A stretch of 64,000 nucleotides of DNA from Amoebophrya sp. A120 (GCA_905178155.1 CAJINV010000001.1:10259432-10323431), one strand, 5' to 3'. Shown: positions 12,901 through 25,292, numbered from the stretch's first letter. The notes: generated by a model from the sequence alone, not told the origin. Made by a program: numbers and translations.

Positions 12901-15216
12901 CAGCTGGCCGAAGTTCAAAAAGCAAATGCGATACTAATGGGAGATGTCGGAGGTGGGGGCGGAAAGGGCGCCAATGCCGAAGAGGACCTCTCAGACGAAG
13001 AGTTTGAGGACGAGCTTAGCAATTTTGAAAGGAGATACCAGGTAGATGATGATGAATATCTGTTGACTGATATGTATGAAAAATCCGACGCAGGCCGAAG
13101 GTTTTTTTTGTAGTGTGGTCCTCGTCACACTTATCGCCTGGAAGTTAGAAGTACTACTAACTTCTTGTTTACAAGGTCCTCGACGAAGGCGCGAAGGGCT
13201 TGGATCATTGGGTAGAATCCCTGCACAGGGAGCGTGGGCTGCTGGAAAAGACGAAAACCGAACAGCAGGAGCTGATCCAGTCTCTGGAGCGTAACGTCAA
13301 GTCCTACCACGCCCTTTGCGACCAAAAAGACCTGAAGTACTCCGATCTAGAGTCGAGGTATGCAAAAGTCCAGGCGGAATACGCGCGGCTGCAAAGTCAG
13401 GTACAGAAGGAAGTACGACAAAAAAATCCAAAGAATTCGAAAATGACGAAGACCCACTACTTGAAAACTGCAAATAACATTCGATCCATAACATCTACCT
13501 AGGTTGCCCAGAGGCAGCAGGACATCGAGTACCGAATCGAAGCCGAAAGACGAAACTTCGAAGTCCGCATCAAGAAAATGCAGACCGAGTTCGAGCATGC
13601 AAGCAGCACGGCGATGGGGTAGCGAATTTTTTCATTTTCTGCGAAGATCATGAAGAAGGATGAGCTCCTGCTTCTCTGCTCGTTCGACTGTGGTTTTGAT
13701 TCATGATACAAAGTTAGCGCAGACGGCGCACGTGCGTCGCGTCTCCATTTGTCTTTTCACATCGTGACCTTCGTTTTCGAAACTACACAGTTACCAGTCA
13801 TTAAACGAGAAGCTGCAGAACGAGCTGATGAAGGTGCACGACGCATACACCGCCCTTGAGATCGGCGCGACAATGGCGGACCCCGAGGAGGAGGCGGAGC
13901 GGAGGCGCATCGAGGAGCAGAGCCGGGACCCCAACAAGCCGAAGGTGGTGTTCCCGGAGGAGAGGAGCGACAAATACGACATTCTGTCCGAGGTGCCGCT
14001 CGACCCGGCCACCTTGCAATTATTCGTGCGCGACGTGATCGCCGACGTGGTGAACCGACAGGCCGACAAGCTGAACTTCGGGCACCTGAGCGTGGAACAG
14101 CAGTTCTTGCCCGTGTCGCTGACAAATTTGAAAGACGTCACCGGGACCGGAATCGGGTGGACGGGCGAACCAAACATGCTCGCCGCCCTGGCCACATTTT
14201 GCCGAACCGGGGAGCTTCTCAATATGGAGGTAAGTACTTGTTCTCAATTTTTCAAAAATGTTTCCCGCGGTCCTCTTGTCGTATAGAAAAAAAAGTTGCT
14301 CGAACACTAACTACGACCGGCTGCATTGCGCTTCTGCTGCGCTCTGCATCGGCTGCGTGCTCGCTGCTTATCTCTCCCCCCGATCTACGTCAATGAACTA
14401 GCGGCTGTCACCACATAAAATCCTAACTTCAGGTATGGCTTGTTGCCCCAGAAAAGATGGAAGTTCGGGGTCACGAAATCGCGAGCAACGAGAAATTTAC
14501 GCTGGAGCTACCGGAGGAATTGCTAAGCGAACTCGACCAGGACGACCCATGGACAGAACTCTTCCAGATGATAGGTAGCATTGACAAAAAACACTGCTGT
14601 TTTTTTTGTCTTGCGAAGGAAGTAGGCCCATTTGATGCAGTGCTCCTGCGTAGATATAAGAAGAATGACAAGAAGTTAGCTTGGTTTGAATGGTGCTCGC
14701 ATGTTGATGTGTTGCGTCAGACTCAGACACGACAGCACTATGGCATAAACATGCCGAGTGTCGTGTTACTGACGTACTCGAACAATTTGATATTTGGTTT
14801 TGTTCTATTTTGTGCCCCTGCCCTCGCTGTTTTCTTCAGGTCTGCAAACCGGCCCACCACGAAAGCTGGTATTCCCGACCCTGCTAGGGCGGAAGGAGAT
14901 TCAGATAAAACCGGACAACCTGGAGGTGATTCTGACGATCTACCAGTACGAAAATCGGCGATACTACTTGCAGGTGTACGAAGTTGCGTCCCAGCGCATG
15001 GGCGACCTTATCCTGAACGAGGAAAACGTCACCGACGACATGGCCGCGGCCATGGGCCCGCTGCTGCGTAAGCCAGAGTTCCTCTACGAATTCATTCGGA
15101 AGTGCTTAACCCTGACCGAGAAGGACAACGAGGCAGGGCCGCTCGAGCCCAAGGTTCTCGACCTGGTCTGCACGTACGACAAGGAGAACCCGCCCCCGCC
15201 ACCGGGGCAGGAGTAA
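9958..15216 (+). CDS. Coiled-coil protein with unrecognised C-terminal domain
   Basis: Twelve exons fit: 9958-10096, 10250-10329, 10469-10482, 10750-10803, 11965-12244, 12473-12643, 12898-13041, 13176-13400, 13503-13618, 13791-14229, 14433-14574 and 14840-15216, giving 726 aa. Two of the introns are introner elements; without them the short exons read VLREILEERYEEVVKENER and then KARNLQEQ. After a Pro-rich N-terminus, residues from about 70 to 450 are heptad-rich (LQEQVSILQAKKEAY, IQSLERNVKSYHALC). The C-terminal 270 residues look globular (TGIGWTGEPNMLAALATF, RRYYLQVYEVASQRM) and end in a Pro run. The donor of exon 8 could also be 12 nt further on. I do not recognise the family; a cytoskeletal or flagellar role would be a guess. 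Confidence 0.8.
10483..10744 (+). mobile_element. Introner element, family 1, acting as an intron
   Basis: Inverted ends TATCAAATGTAAAAATG... and ...CATTTTTACATTTCATA flank 262 nt. Inside them a second inverted stretch (TCTGGGTCTGGAAGAATGC) is perfectly paired. The target-site duplication GAGAT is at 10478-10482 and 10745-10749. Removing the element plus one copy restores the coding frame of the coiled-coil gene. No sliding of the boundary within the duplication gives GT-AG ends. Confidence 0.92.
11066..11910 (+). mobile_element. Retroposon-like insertion inside an introner
   Basis: Compared with the sister introner at 23505, extra DNA begins after AAATCTGCA (11057-11065) and ends with an A-run (from 11894) followed by a second AAATCTGCA (11902-11910). 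A 9-bp target-site duplication and a 3' A-tail are what an L1-type retroposition leaves. A third AAATCTGCA at 11080-11088 makes the left edge ambiguous. No protein-coding content was recognised. Confidence 0.65.
11765..11794. repeat. Perfect 11-bp stem-loop
   Basis: ATGCAAACAGG and CCTGTTTGCAT are perfect complements around an 8-nt loop. It lies inside the nested insertion about 100 bp upstream of the A-run and could be a structure of the inserted RNA. Confidence 0.8.
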
Positions 15217-16861
15217 ACTTCTGCAACTGAGGCTGCGGGGACGATGCAACTATAGAGCCGATCCTTGATACTTTGAGTTTGCGATCGCAAAGTAGACGAG
15301 GAACAGCGCATGCACAACAATAAAAATGAGCTCGTTCTTAATTTTCAGGGGCGGTGAAAGCAGAAGATTCAGATTGCTAGTGTACGAACTATGTCCAATG
15401 GTTTCTTTACTAAACAGTCAACTAATAAACGCAAGAGGTATATATGAAAATTCGATGACCCGGAAAGAACCCGAAGATGCACTCTCGGCTCGCCGGTCGC
15501 GCCCGAATGATCCCAAAATAACCAAAGAACATTTATTTATAGCAAAAACTTGAGGCTCCGGCTTATTTATGTTTTGTATCAGTTTGAGCAAAAATCACCC
15601 ACTGCGAGCACCATCCGCGTTCACGTTTCTGGCATCCAGGAATAGTCGTGCACGTGAGCCGCGTGACGCTGTGGTACTAGAAGCAGGAGCACATCAGCCC
15701 TAGTTACCATTTCTTTCAAGTCTACAAAGTCACACAGTTTTTTCAGATGAACAAGCAGAGGTCGCACAAGACCCGCCAGTGCTGTTAATCCCACAGTTAC
15801 GTTTTACGATAAATCAACAAGTAGTAGGGTGCTACCGTCGTCCGGCGCCGGCTCGCATCAGAGGAAATTAAATCTACGAAAACATACAGAAATGCCCTTG
15901 TATCTCCTCGAACTTCTCTCTGTAGGATACGTATGTTGAGAATTTGGACAAAGCTATCCTCGTCGAATGAAAAAACTGTCCCTGCGCGGCCTGCTTCGGT
16001 GATCGGGCGTACCATCTTGAAATGAAAGAAAAATACTTTGTACAATAAATGGACAGATTGAGGATAAGGGTATGCATCAGCATGGCATGTGCATCGGGCA
16101 AGGCCAAGAGCACAATGCCGAAATTGAAAGAAGAATCGAGATGTCTTGATCGTTGATGGAGATGACGAAAAAAACTCACTGTCGATGTACTTTTTTCTGC
16201 GTTTTCGGTACGTGTACTTCAACTTCTATGAAAAAGCGGTGGTTTATAGTCGGTACTATCGGTAGTTACGGTTCCAAACTCAAGTCTCTTTCGGTTTCAC
16301 AAGTTCCTCGGTTTGCTACGCTCGAAGTTGTAAGCTAGTCGATCAGCTGCATTCCTTTTCGCGAGTAAGATGATGATCGGCAGGCCGCGTCGACACTTCG
16401 ACCTCCTCGATCACTATGACCTCCATGCGCATCGGAAAATTAATAAGTAGAATAAGCACTTGTGCCTATTTATGTAGGTAAAGTTATAGTTTGTAAATGC
16501 ATACATGAATTTCAATTTGGAAACTACCTAGAACTACCTTTTTCTGCTGCTGTTACTGCGCTTTCACACGTCTTTCCGCCTTTGTTCCAATCTGCTGCAG
16601 TTGCGCTTCCCCCTTTTGTGAGCTCAGCACGTTTTTTGGATAAGACTTGAAAGTTTTTACCTCTCATCTTTGTGAACCAGAAGCAAAGAATTTCAACAAG
16701 AGATACATCGAATTTATCCAAGTTCAAGTTGTTGATAAGGAAGAATCGCTCCTACATCAATCGATGCGCCTTCGATTTTGCTACTGGTGTTGACAACTTA
16801 CTTGATTCGCATTGATTTTCGGTTGCAGCCGAACTATCTTCATTTCACTTTCGAGCACACG
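15217..16861. other. Intergenic stretch, no gene seen
   Basis: About 1.6 kb, AT-richer than the exons. No supported gene. A tiny reading frame with a C-terminal Cys-Cys at 15747-15788, directly after a TTTTTTCAG acceptor-like stretch, is discussed among the findings. Confidence 0.5.
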
Positions 16862-17470
16862 ATGACTTTTACAGGACAGCACAGCCATCGCCATCGGCCG
16901 TACGTGTCGGCCGAATTACTCACGCGCGCAAAGTTGGCCGCGGAAGTCCTTTCCCTCCTGCAGTATCATGGGTCTGTGCTCGCGAGGACAGACCATGCCG
17001 AGCTTTCGCGATCCTCTCCTCGTCTGCGCGGCAGTCGAACGCCACGGGTTGTTCATGATGTTGAAGCACAAGAATCAGAAAATGAATATAATTTTGCTGA
17101 CTTCTCGTTTTCTAACGGTACAGCTACCGATAATGGCGCAAATTCCCTCCAGTTTCTGGAGAAATTCGCATTGGGTGAAATGGCGGACAGGGACGCGCAG
17201 CAGGAGAGGGAGACAAGGAGAAAGATGGTCAAGAGATTGGAAGTTTGGGTCGATGCAGGCATGCCACTTGCGGAGGCTGTGAACATGTTATTGTTGAGCC
17301 AGGAGCCCAAACAGAGCCGATCATATAAAATCACCGAAGAAAGTCTTCAGTGGAACCAAAAGGACAAAGGTGTTGCGCTTTCGGTCCTGCGAGAGGACTT
17401 TTTGATCCCTGGCATGACGCAGGAATGGTGGCAGAAGAAGTTATATCCTCCGCAAAAGAATCACATCTGA
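16862..17470 (+). CDS. Unrecognised 202-aa protein
   Basis: Single open frame from the ATG at 16862, shortly after an acceptor-like TTGCAG at 16825-16830. The frame is open upstream to 16778. It holds KLAAEVLSLLQYHGS near the N-terminus, a charged helical part (DRDAQQERETRRKMVKRLEV) and ends in WWQKKLYPPQKNHI. No signal peptide or membrane helix is visible. It could be the 5' part of the next gene if an intron removes the stop at 17468-17470, but no convincing donor was found. Function unknown. Confidence 0.55.
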   Translation: MTFTGQHSHRHRPYVSAELLTRAKLAAEVLSLLQYHGSVLARTDHAELSRSSPRLRGSRTPRVVHDVEAQESENEYNFADFSFSNGTATDNGANSLQFLEKFALGEMADRDAQQERETRRKMVKRLEVWVDAGMPLAEAVNMLLLSQEPKQSRSYKITEESLQWNQKDKGVALSVLREDFLIPGMTQEWWQKKLYPPQKNHI

Positions 17471-17652
17471 TCAAATTGGAATTGCATAGTAAAGTGGAGT
17501 TGATGCCAATGCCATGATACTTAACTGCCAGAAGCTCTTTTGCTCCTCTCGGTGAAAAATGTCTCGTCTTTCGTGACTTTTATTGAGCCCGGCAATATTA
17601 GATTTCGTATCTGTATCCTAAATTCTTGTTGTATCGATCGGATGTTTTTGCA

Positions 17653-20441
17653 ATGCATAACTTGGGGGACCTCGCCGACACGGCTGCCACACGTGCACAG
17701 CAGATCTGGGCGGGGCTCAAACGCGGGGTGGTTGGGCCCACGCATGCACAATCAATTAGAGACGTCGACGACAAGGGAAGATTGCGCGAATATGTAGAAC
17801 GACTGAAACGCCTACCGCACCAACAGCAGCTCGGGCCCGATTACGAGTTCTTTCGCCTTTCCAACTGGCTGCCGGAGGAGCCGCTGGCCACGTTTAACAT
17901 TTTTGCGTCCAAAAGTAGAAAGCAAAAGGAAGAGCTGGAAAAAAAGCTCGTGGATGCTGTAGCCAAAGAGCTAAACCGTAATCTCGGACGAGAATCTGTT
18001 GGGCAAGGTGTTGACTACAGCAGCCAGATCGATCTATTCTTCAAGCCCGACCAGGGGGCCGAGAGTCGGGGAATTTATCGCCTTACGGGGGTTGTATTCA
18101 TAGGCTCCCCTTCCGGGGAGGCGCTAGAACAAGGAGAGTCAAAACGACAAAAAACAAACTACATGACAGCGGAGTTTGCGATTGAGTGGGTGGAGGTTGT
18201 TCAGGGCACATTTACAAACCAGAAGCAGTCCTTTGAACTGGAGCAGGAGGCTATGCCATCGGCGGCCACGACCGCAACAGACGGACAGAGCGATGGACAG
18301 ACCGCTCAGTTGGCCTTCCCGTTCTCCTCCAGTCCGTCCCTAGGCTTGCTTGCGAAAGATATGCTACAGAAAAGTGCAACCATTAGACCAGAAAAAAAAG
18401 AAAACATCTGTGCTGCGGATTTTACACAAAAGTCAAAGGAAGCAGGCGCCTTCTCTTTGGCTTTCCAGCAGGATAAAATTTTTTTGGTAACGCTCGAATC
18501 CTCGCTAGCATGCATTACATGACGCGCCCCGACGAGGGCACAAGCAATATGCCATGCATTTTGTGGTCTTTTCATCGATCACAGAGGTTTTGGTGGCGCC
18601 AACAATTTAGCAATGCAAAGCGCTTTTGATGGTGACTCCAATTATTCAGAAGCACACAAGCAAACTCACTTTTCTTTCCTCTCGTATGGGTTTGCTTTTC
18701 TGTAGGATAGGAGAATTGATGAAGCAAATACGTGACTTCGTCGACGAGAGGGAACGCAGGAAGCCGCCGAGCGCCACCGTTACGCAGCCGTTTGCCCATT
18801 CTCCTTCTGGCGCGTACAGTGTAGAGCGGGCAGTGCACCACGACTTCGCTTTTCTTGGCAAACAAGATCTAGTGCTGTCCGAAACGGCCCAGCGCGCCAC
18901 CGAATCTTTTCAGAGCAACTCACCACCCGAACTCCGTATGCTGATTCTCGATAATCAGGTTTACATGGGCTACCTGAAGCAAAGGCAGGGCAAAAATTTG
19001 CTGCAAAGCAGGGCAAAAATTCTCAACTCACACTACGACGTGGGGTATACGCAAGAAGGCAAGAAAGACCATGCCTCTATAATTTATGTTTGGGACGCGG
19101 AAAGAGGGGCGCGTAACGCGCTGCAGTTCGCACGAGCCAAAGTCTTGAACGATGAGGAAGCACGCCTCAGCGGACAGGAGCCTGTTCATTCGTCCCAAGA
19201 AAGTGTGCTGGTGAACGAATTTGACCTTGACCTTGTCGAGTTCGACTGGCAACTCGAGAAGCTTGCACGCGTGGTTATTCCCGAGATCATACAAGACCTG
19301 CAGGTCGACAGCGAAGCCCGAACCCTTTACCGTGCCCCAGTGGATCGACAAATACTATCCGGAGACAGGATTGGTGAGCGGGAAAATCACGACGTTTCGA
19401 GACGAAGTGCTCATTGACGGAACGCCAGAACAAATCCGCAAAAACATGTTGTCCTCAGGAACACCTCCTCATCTTCTCGCAGCAGAAAACGTGCACTCGA
19501 AGATGTATCAGTCGGAGCGTCCGACGGGGGAATACGTAGATACAATGCAAATCGAACCCGACCACATGTGCTGGAAGTACCCGGAAAAAAGCAGAAAGGG
19601 CACATGTGACTTGGTACACGGCACGGAAAATGGATGCAGTTGCAGTGAAAAAGAACTAGATGCAGACATTTATATTTCACAAAGAATGCGAGCTACGCGC
19701 GGCAATCCGGCCACGGTCAATCCAGGTGCGCGACTGGCCGCTGCTGACCGCGGCTGGACGGCTCCGGGCTCTTGCGAGACCGGCTACGATCCCATCACGT
19801 CGCGCGCGATTCCAGACTTGCTGTTGGTGATTGACTACTCGGAAGATGAGAAAGGCGCAAAAGATCCGAAAACCGGCGTTCTGCCGAGGCGCAAGAAGCT
19901 GTATTGCTACGAGAACCGTGCCGACACCAGAGCGCTGCTGGTGAGCGGGCACCTAAGCGCGGCGAAGGAACGCGTTTGGAGGACGCATGATGGCATGTCA
20001 CTGCAGAAAAGCCAATATCTGGTAGTGGAAGCCAAGAAAGTGTTCCGTCTGAACGGACCCGGGGGCGCCCACAGTGGCGACAACAGCCCCGCAGAGGTTG
20101 CCAACCGGTTGTGGAACCTCGCACCAAACTCTGGCGTGTGGCAACCGAACCACCTGCAGGACGTAAACGGGGACAATTTGGTGGGTGGCGTTCCTTCCGG
20201 TGAGCCCGTGCGAGCGCCGGCCGATCGTGTGATGATGGATCTCGTAAACGACCTGGTTTTTATGACCGACAACTCGCTTTATGAATTTTACCGGGACTTC
20301 AAAATTGTCCAGCAACCTATAATACAGAAAGCGCTGGACGCGAACCCTGAGCTCTACAACGATGTCGCTGGGCAATACCGTGCCGAAATAAGCCAACTTC
20401 CGGTCCCGAAAGATGATTCATTGGATGTACCTATGCCATAG
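17653..20441 (+). CDS. Unrecognised large protein, 825 aa in the best model
   Basis: Starts at MHNLGDLADTAATRAQQ. Best model: exons 17653-18431, 18706-19303 and 19341-20441. The first intron has alternative donors and the model keeps only one consistent phase. The second gap is a 37-nt GT-AG segment (19304-19340) that shifts the frame by one; a simple sequencing indel would do the same. Conserved-looking stretches include LPPEEPL-like SNWLPEEPLATFNIFAS, PQWIDKYYPETGLVSGKI, MQIEPDHMCWKYPEKS, AIPDLLLVIDYSEDEKG and MMDLVNDLVFMTDNSLYEF. Cys-rich CDLVHGTENGCSC lies in the middle. No signal peptide or membrane helix. I do not recognise the family. Confidence 0.6.
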
Positions 20442-22494
20442 AAAATTTATTTCTTGCATTTTTCTAAAGTGTTGTTCTGCGCGCTAAGTAAATAGTTTGA
20501 ATTATGTACGCGTGAATCAACCAAGTTGCTTTTTTTCGTCTGTCTCTGTGTGGGAATTCATCGGTGTGCTTCAATTCATTCTTCATCGTCCCCAGGTCAA
20601 GAAAGCATGCGTGTCATCTTGCATGAAAGTCCCAGAAGATTCCAAACTTGACATTTATTTCTTGCGTTTTTTCGTGCCCATACAAATACAATTAGTAGTG
20701 CTAATTTTATTGGAGCATAATCTTTATTACAGAATATCAGTCAATGAAGAAATAGAAAAGAACACGAGGAGACACGAATTATAAAACACGAACCCAGAGC
20801 TTATAATTAATAGTCCTGAGTAGACTAGCGACTAGGACTAGAGGAAGAGGTCGATTACAATTTCAAATTAGTATTTGTTTTCTTTTGTTTATATAATTTT
20901 AACAGTGCGGAGGAAGTAGGCGCTCTAGCTGAAAAGCCGCAGCATTACGACGTACCATAGAGCTTGACTTAGCAGGTTTTTTACAAAAAAAATATCAAAC
21001 CCAAAAAAATAAATAACTATGCAAAATGCAACTTTCCTCCCCTGCATCAACAGAAAGGAAGAAAGTCACGACTTGAAAAAAAGCCGATCACTTTTTTCCC
21101 GCAAGGGTTTTTCTCGTTTGAGCCTGCTTACATTTAGCAGAGCAGTTCACCAAATTACATATATAAGTATCTATAACGTTATCAAAAAAATCATGATGGT
21201 AATGAAGAACATGAGCAGGCTTTTTACAATCGCCTTGACTTTTTAGCAGGTTTTTTACAATAAAACCCAAAAAAATATCAAAGCCAAAAAATTGAATAAC
21301 TATGTCTATGCAAAGTGCAACTTTCCTCCCCTGCATCAACAGAAAGGAAGAAAGTCGCGATTTGAAAAAAAGCCGATCACTTTTTTCCCGCAAGGGTTTT
21401 TCTCGTTTGAGGCTACTTACATTTAGATTTAGCAGAGCAGTTTACCAAGTTGCATTATGTCTAACTATAACTTCATCAAAAAATAATGATGGTGATCCGC
21501 GAGCAGAAGCAATGAAGAGCATGAGACTGAGCAGGACTATAGGGCCATGAAACAATTGACGCCGTGCCCGGGCAAGAACAGAAAGAACGAAAGAAATGAA
21601 ACACGAGCCCAGAGCTTATAAAAGAAGGTGCTCAAGAACGAGTTCTATTGATGACGCTCGACGTCACAATCATGTCAATCTCAATGTCGGTCCGCGAGCG
21701 AGGCCGTAGAAAAGAAAATTCACGTAAAAAGTGAAAGATGAACACGAAAAATCGGTCTCGTGGATGAACGAGCATTCTACGGTGCTTATATACTGAGTTT
21801 CAACAGGACGAGCTGCGGCATGAAGATCAGTCGGTCGTCGGTCATACTAGAAGTAGTTTATTCTCGGTGACATTACACCTCGTAGCGACAATCAAGCACA
21901 AGTCGGAATCAATCGTACGACCGTTATTACCGGTCTTGGCCACTTTCGCTCTCCACCTCGTGCACATAGATACGTAGAACTTTACACGTCTCGTCCTGGG
22001 CCGGACCCGCACATTGGCAAGAAGACATATTAGTTACGTGAAAATATCGTTATCGTGCAGAAGTTGACCAGCAGTGACAGCTGGTGGCCTACGTCGTACG
22101 AAAATTTCATACACAAATAAAAACTACGATTTTTCCATCCATCGTCTTCATCGTGTCTATTCGTATGCCCTTTCACTTCACCAACGAACCGCAGTAAAAA
22201 GAGTTGTGACGATTATAATCGTTTCCCCCCCGGATTCGTTTAGACTTCTCACTCAGCTACTTTTACGTTTCAAGCACTTCTTGTGAAAACAGCATCACAC
22301 CAACTTTTACCGGAACTACAACTACAGTTTCAAGCAACTACAACGGCAGCATCCATCCTCAACTACAACAAACAAAGCAGTTTGCGTTTCACAGAAACCG
22401 TGACAGCTTAAGCACTTTTCACTCAATCTTCAGAGTAGTGTTTCACTTTTTGTGATTTCCGTCTAATCTGTATCGAATCGATCAGACAAGCAAA
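20442..22494. other. AT-rich intergenic stretch with tandem duplication
   Basis: Two kilobases of AT-rich DNA without a supportable gene. It contains a two-copy tandem duplication (listed separately). A short segment ending in CCCAGAGCTTATA also recurs, at about 20785-20803 and 21600-21620. Confidence 0.6.
20972..21543 (+). repeat. Two-copy tandem repeat, about 280 bp each
   Basis: Copy 1 (about 20972-21243) and copy 2 (about 21247-21543) share TGCAACTTTCCTCCCC, GCATCAACAGAAAGGAAG and AAAAAGCCGATCACTTTT in the same order and spacing. They have single-base differences and small indels. Both give short matching reading frames, but these end quickly and show no domain. Confidence 0.85.
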
Positions 22495-25292
22495 ATGCGT
22501 ACCGAGACCAACGTGATCCCGGAGCCGAAGGATCTCGACAAGCTGCTTGGCAGCACCAAGTACATTGACCCGGATCCGGAGGTGGGACAGGCGTTCTGGG
22601 TTGGGTGCCCGGACCTGAAGATCCAGCGCGGCCTGGACCTGCTCTCCAAGCGCAACGGCCGCAACCTGCAACAGTCCGACATCATGTACTGCTGCGGTGC
22701 GTGCGTCTGGCTGGAGCCACCCTACCACGGTACCTGCCGCATCCCGGTGTGCCGTAAGCCGCCCACCGAGTTCGGCGAGAAGCAAAGTGACCAAACCGTC
22801 TACTGGGTACTTTACGATATTTTTTTCGTCGTGATGATCATGGTCACGATTTGTTGTTGATGCCTCGACACTTGCTCTTCGCTTGAAAGTTGGTAGTACT
22901 GTAAAAAAGCTAGCTTGCTTCTTTTTTTAGGCTGTGTACAACATCTTCAAAGCCGAAAAAAATATCATGCACGACATACTTTGTTCTCAATCTCAGGTTA
23001 CCTACATGGACTACACGTTCGTGGACCCGATGAAGCGTCACTGCCTGGTGAAGGTGGGCGACGAGCTGCACTACTTCCGCGTGTGGTTGGCCCACAAGTT
23101 CGGGAAGATGTTCTCCGGGTACGACAACGCGGCGGACACCAGTTGGTGGTACAAATTCTACCTGACCCTGGACAGCGACCGCAGCAACTCCGTGGACATA
23201 TCAAATGTAAAAATGTCTGGGTCTGGAAACTTGTGATGCTGGGTGGCGCATCATGATGAGGCTCCAAATGCTGGCTCAGCATGACAAGTTTCTGAGCTCC
23301 TCGGTGTTGCCTATTCCGCATGACAAACTGCGCTTCTGCATCACAGAAAAAGGGAGCTCTTGGGTAACGTGCATGACAGATTTAACAGTCATGCCAGACA
23401 AGCATGACAAACATGAATTCTTCCAGACCCAGACATTTTTACATTTGATAGGACATGGAGGAGTTCCAGTCCGGGCTCGCGCGCATGGGCTACCCCACCT
23501 GGGATATCAAAAGGAAAAATCCCCCCTCCCCATATCGAAAACGAAATTTGTGATGCTGTATTTGAGTACACAAATCGACTTGTAGTGCTAGAATGCCAAG
23601 AGACGCAGCTGTGGCCTCGTTTGCAGGCAATTTGTCATGCTGTTTCCCACTTCCAGCTGCCCCCTGTTATGCTGAAGATGCAAGGCTTTCCCACGCCAAC
23701 CAGCACTACAGTCCGCATCTTTTCCCTTCTAGCATGACAAAGCTGATTTGTGGCCACAAATCTGCATCACAAATTTCTAGTTTGAGTATGGGGTGGGGGG
23801 ATTTTTCACTTTGATATGGGAGACCCGCAACAGCGAGGAGGCCTTCCAGCGCCGGAAGCACCTGCTGGAGATCCTGGACACGGACGGCAGCGGGGATTTG
23901 TCCTTCGAGGAGTTCGCGGTGGTGCTGGGGGTGGACCCGAAGGAAATCGAGAACAAGGTGGAGGAGTACACCATGGACCGCCGGTGGGACGAGCTGCAGG
24001 ACGCGATCAAGAAGGCCCGCTTCAAGGACGAGGAGAGCTACGTGGACGGCCGGTACTCCATGCGCAAGGCCTACGACAACATGCTCCGGTTCCGCAACGA
24101 GAAGCGCCGCTTCAAGCGCAACACCGAGTCGCAGCGCCACCTCGAAGATCTGTACCCGGCGCAGCAGAAGCAGAGCAAGAGAAAGGGCAGCAGCGGAAGG
24201 ACTGGAAAGCTGCCCGTTATGTACACCAAACACGACACGGTATCTAGATCTACTTAACGTTAACACGATCAGGACAGATCATTTTTTCTTTCGATTAGTC
24301 TACCAAGAAACTTGTTACGTAATAAAAATAATCTTGGCTGTACGAGTCCGACACCGACTGTAGGTAGTGTCATGACCATTTTTCACTCTGATACCCCGCC
24401 CTGCATGTATGCAAGACCATAAAAAAAATGGAAAAATTGACAAACCAGATGTGGTCCTGCCGTAACTCGATCGCTGGGCGTGGCACCGACGTGCACCCGA
24501 ACTTCCGAGAGTACTTCGGTTCCCCAGGTGCACTCACTTTGGATCGGGAGATCAAGGAGCAGCTTCAACGCGACATGTACCCGCCGCCGCCAAGGTATAT
24601 TAAATTGCAGCCCTCTTCTTGCACATTGACAGATTTTCTTTCTTACCCGAATCTGTGTGGAAAAATCCACATTTGAAAGAAATTACGTTCCGAATTGACT
24701 TTGTTTGAACGCGATGGATGCCGATGTTTTTATTTGCAATCTAAATCTATAGCATGCTGCATGCGTGAGCATGTCCTTTTCCTTGCGATTTGCTTCGGAA
24801 CCGCTTTGAAAATGCGAGATATTAAGCATTCTTCTCTTTTCGCCTGAAATTTTGTCTCCACCCAATTCAACCAACAGGATCCAAATGAAGGAGGAGTTGG
24901 CTTTGCTCCGGGAGCACTTGAAGGTGGAGTTCAACACGGACACATTTGAGTCCAAGGACGTGATGCAGCGCATTTTCCAGAAATTGGACGCCAACGGCAA
25001 CGGGGACGTTTCCAAGGAGGAGTTCGTGCAGGGGCTCCGCGAGCTCCACTACCCGCCGGGACCCACCACCATCACCACGCGCCGTCGCCGCGAGCGCATC
25101 TTCCACCACATGGACGCTGACGCCGGTGGCTCTCTGGACCTGGAAGAAATCGCGAACATCCTGCGCGGAATCGGACCGCGTGCCCTCATGGACAACGCGG
25201 CCGACCTCGCCATCGCCGGAAGCATGCGCGGCCTGTCAAAACTCGGTAGCCCGAGCGGCACCGCCAGCGGAACCAAATTGCCGCCGATCTGA
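22495..25292 (+). CDS. Four-EF-hand calcium-binding protein
   Basis: Exons 22495-22806, 22997-23198, 23456-23504, 23822-24239, 24449-24594 and 24878-25292 give 513 aa with all phases matching. The N-terminal 180 residues are Cys-containing (DIMYCCGACVWLEPPYHG) and unrecognised. Four EF-hand loops follow: DSDRSNSVDMEE, DTDGSGDLSFEE, DANGNGDVSKEE and DADAGGSLDLEE; the first three are canonical and the fourth has small changes. The first loop exists only after the introner at 23199 is removed, since the element sits between GAC and ATG of that loop. A basic segment (QQKQSKRKGSSGR) separates the two EF pairs. Likely a cytosolic calcium sensor; the partner is unknown. No kinase domain is present. 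Confidence 0.88.
23199..23450 (+). mobile_element. Introner element, family 1
   Basis: 252 nt with ends TATCAAATGTAAAAATG and CATTTTTACATTTGATA. The target-site duplication GGACA is at 23194-23198 and 23451-23455. The next inner bases, TCTGGGTCTGG and CCAGACCCAGA, continue the inverted repeat. Excision of element plus one duplication rebuilds EF-hand loop 1. Confidence 0.95.
23505..23816 (+). mobile_element. Introner element, family 2
   Basis: 312 nt with ends TATCAAAAGGAAAAATC and GATTTTTCACTTTGATA. The target-site duplication TGGGA is at 23500-23504 and 23817-23821. Excision joins CCCACCTGGGA to GACCCGC, reading PTWETR in frame. It is closely similar to the family 2 copy at 10804. Confidence 0.95.

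Noticed and set aside
24240-24448. Possible further introner in the EF-hand gene (left TATCTAG, right TTTTTCACTCTGATA)
   Set aside because: The right side resembles a family 2 end, but the left side does not pair with it and no target duplication is seen. GT-AG ends at 24240-24448 keep the frame, so it is listed as a conventional intron that may contain an old element piece.
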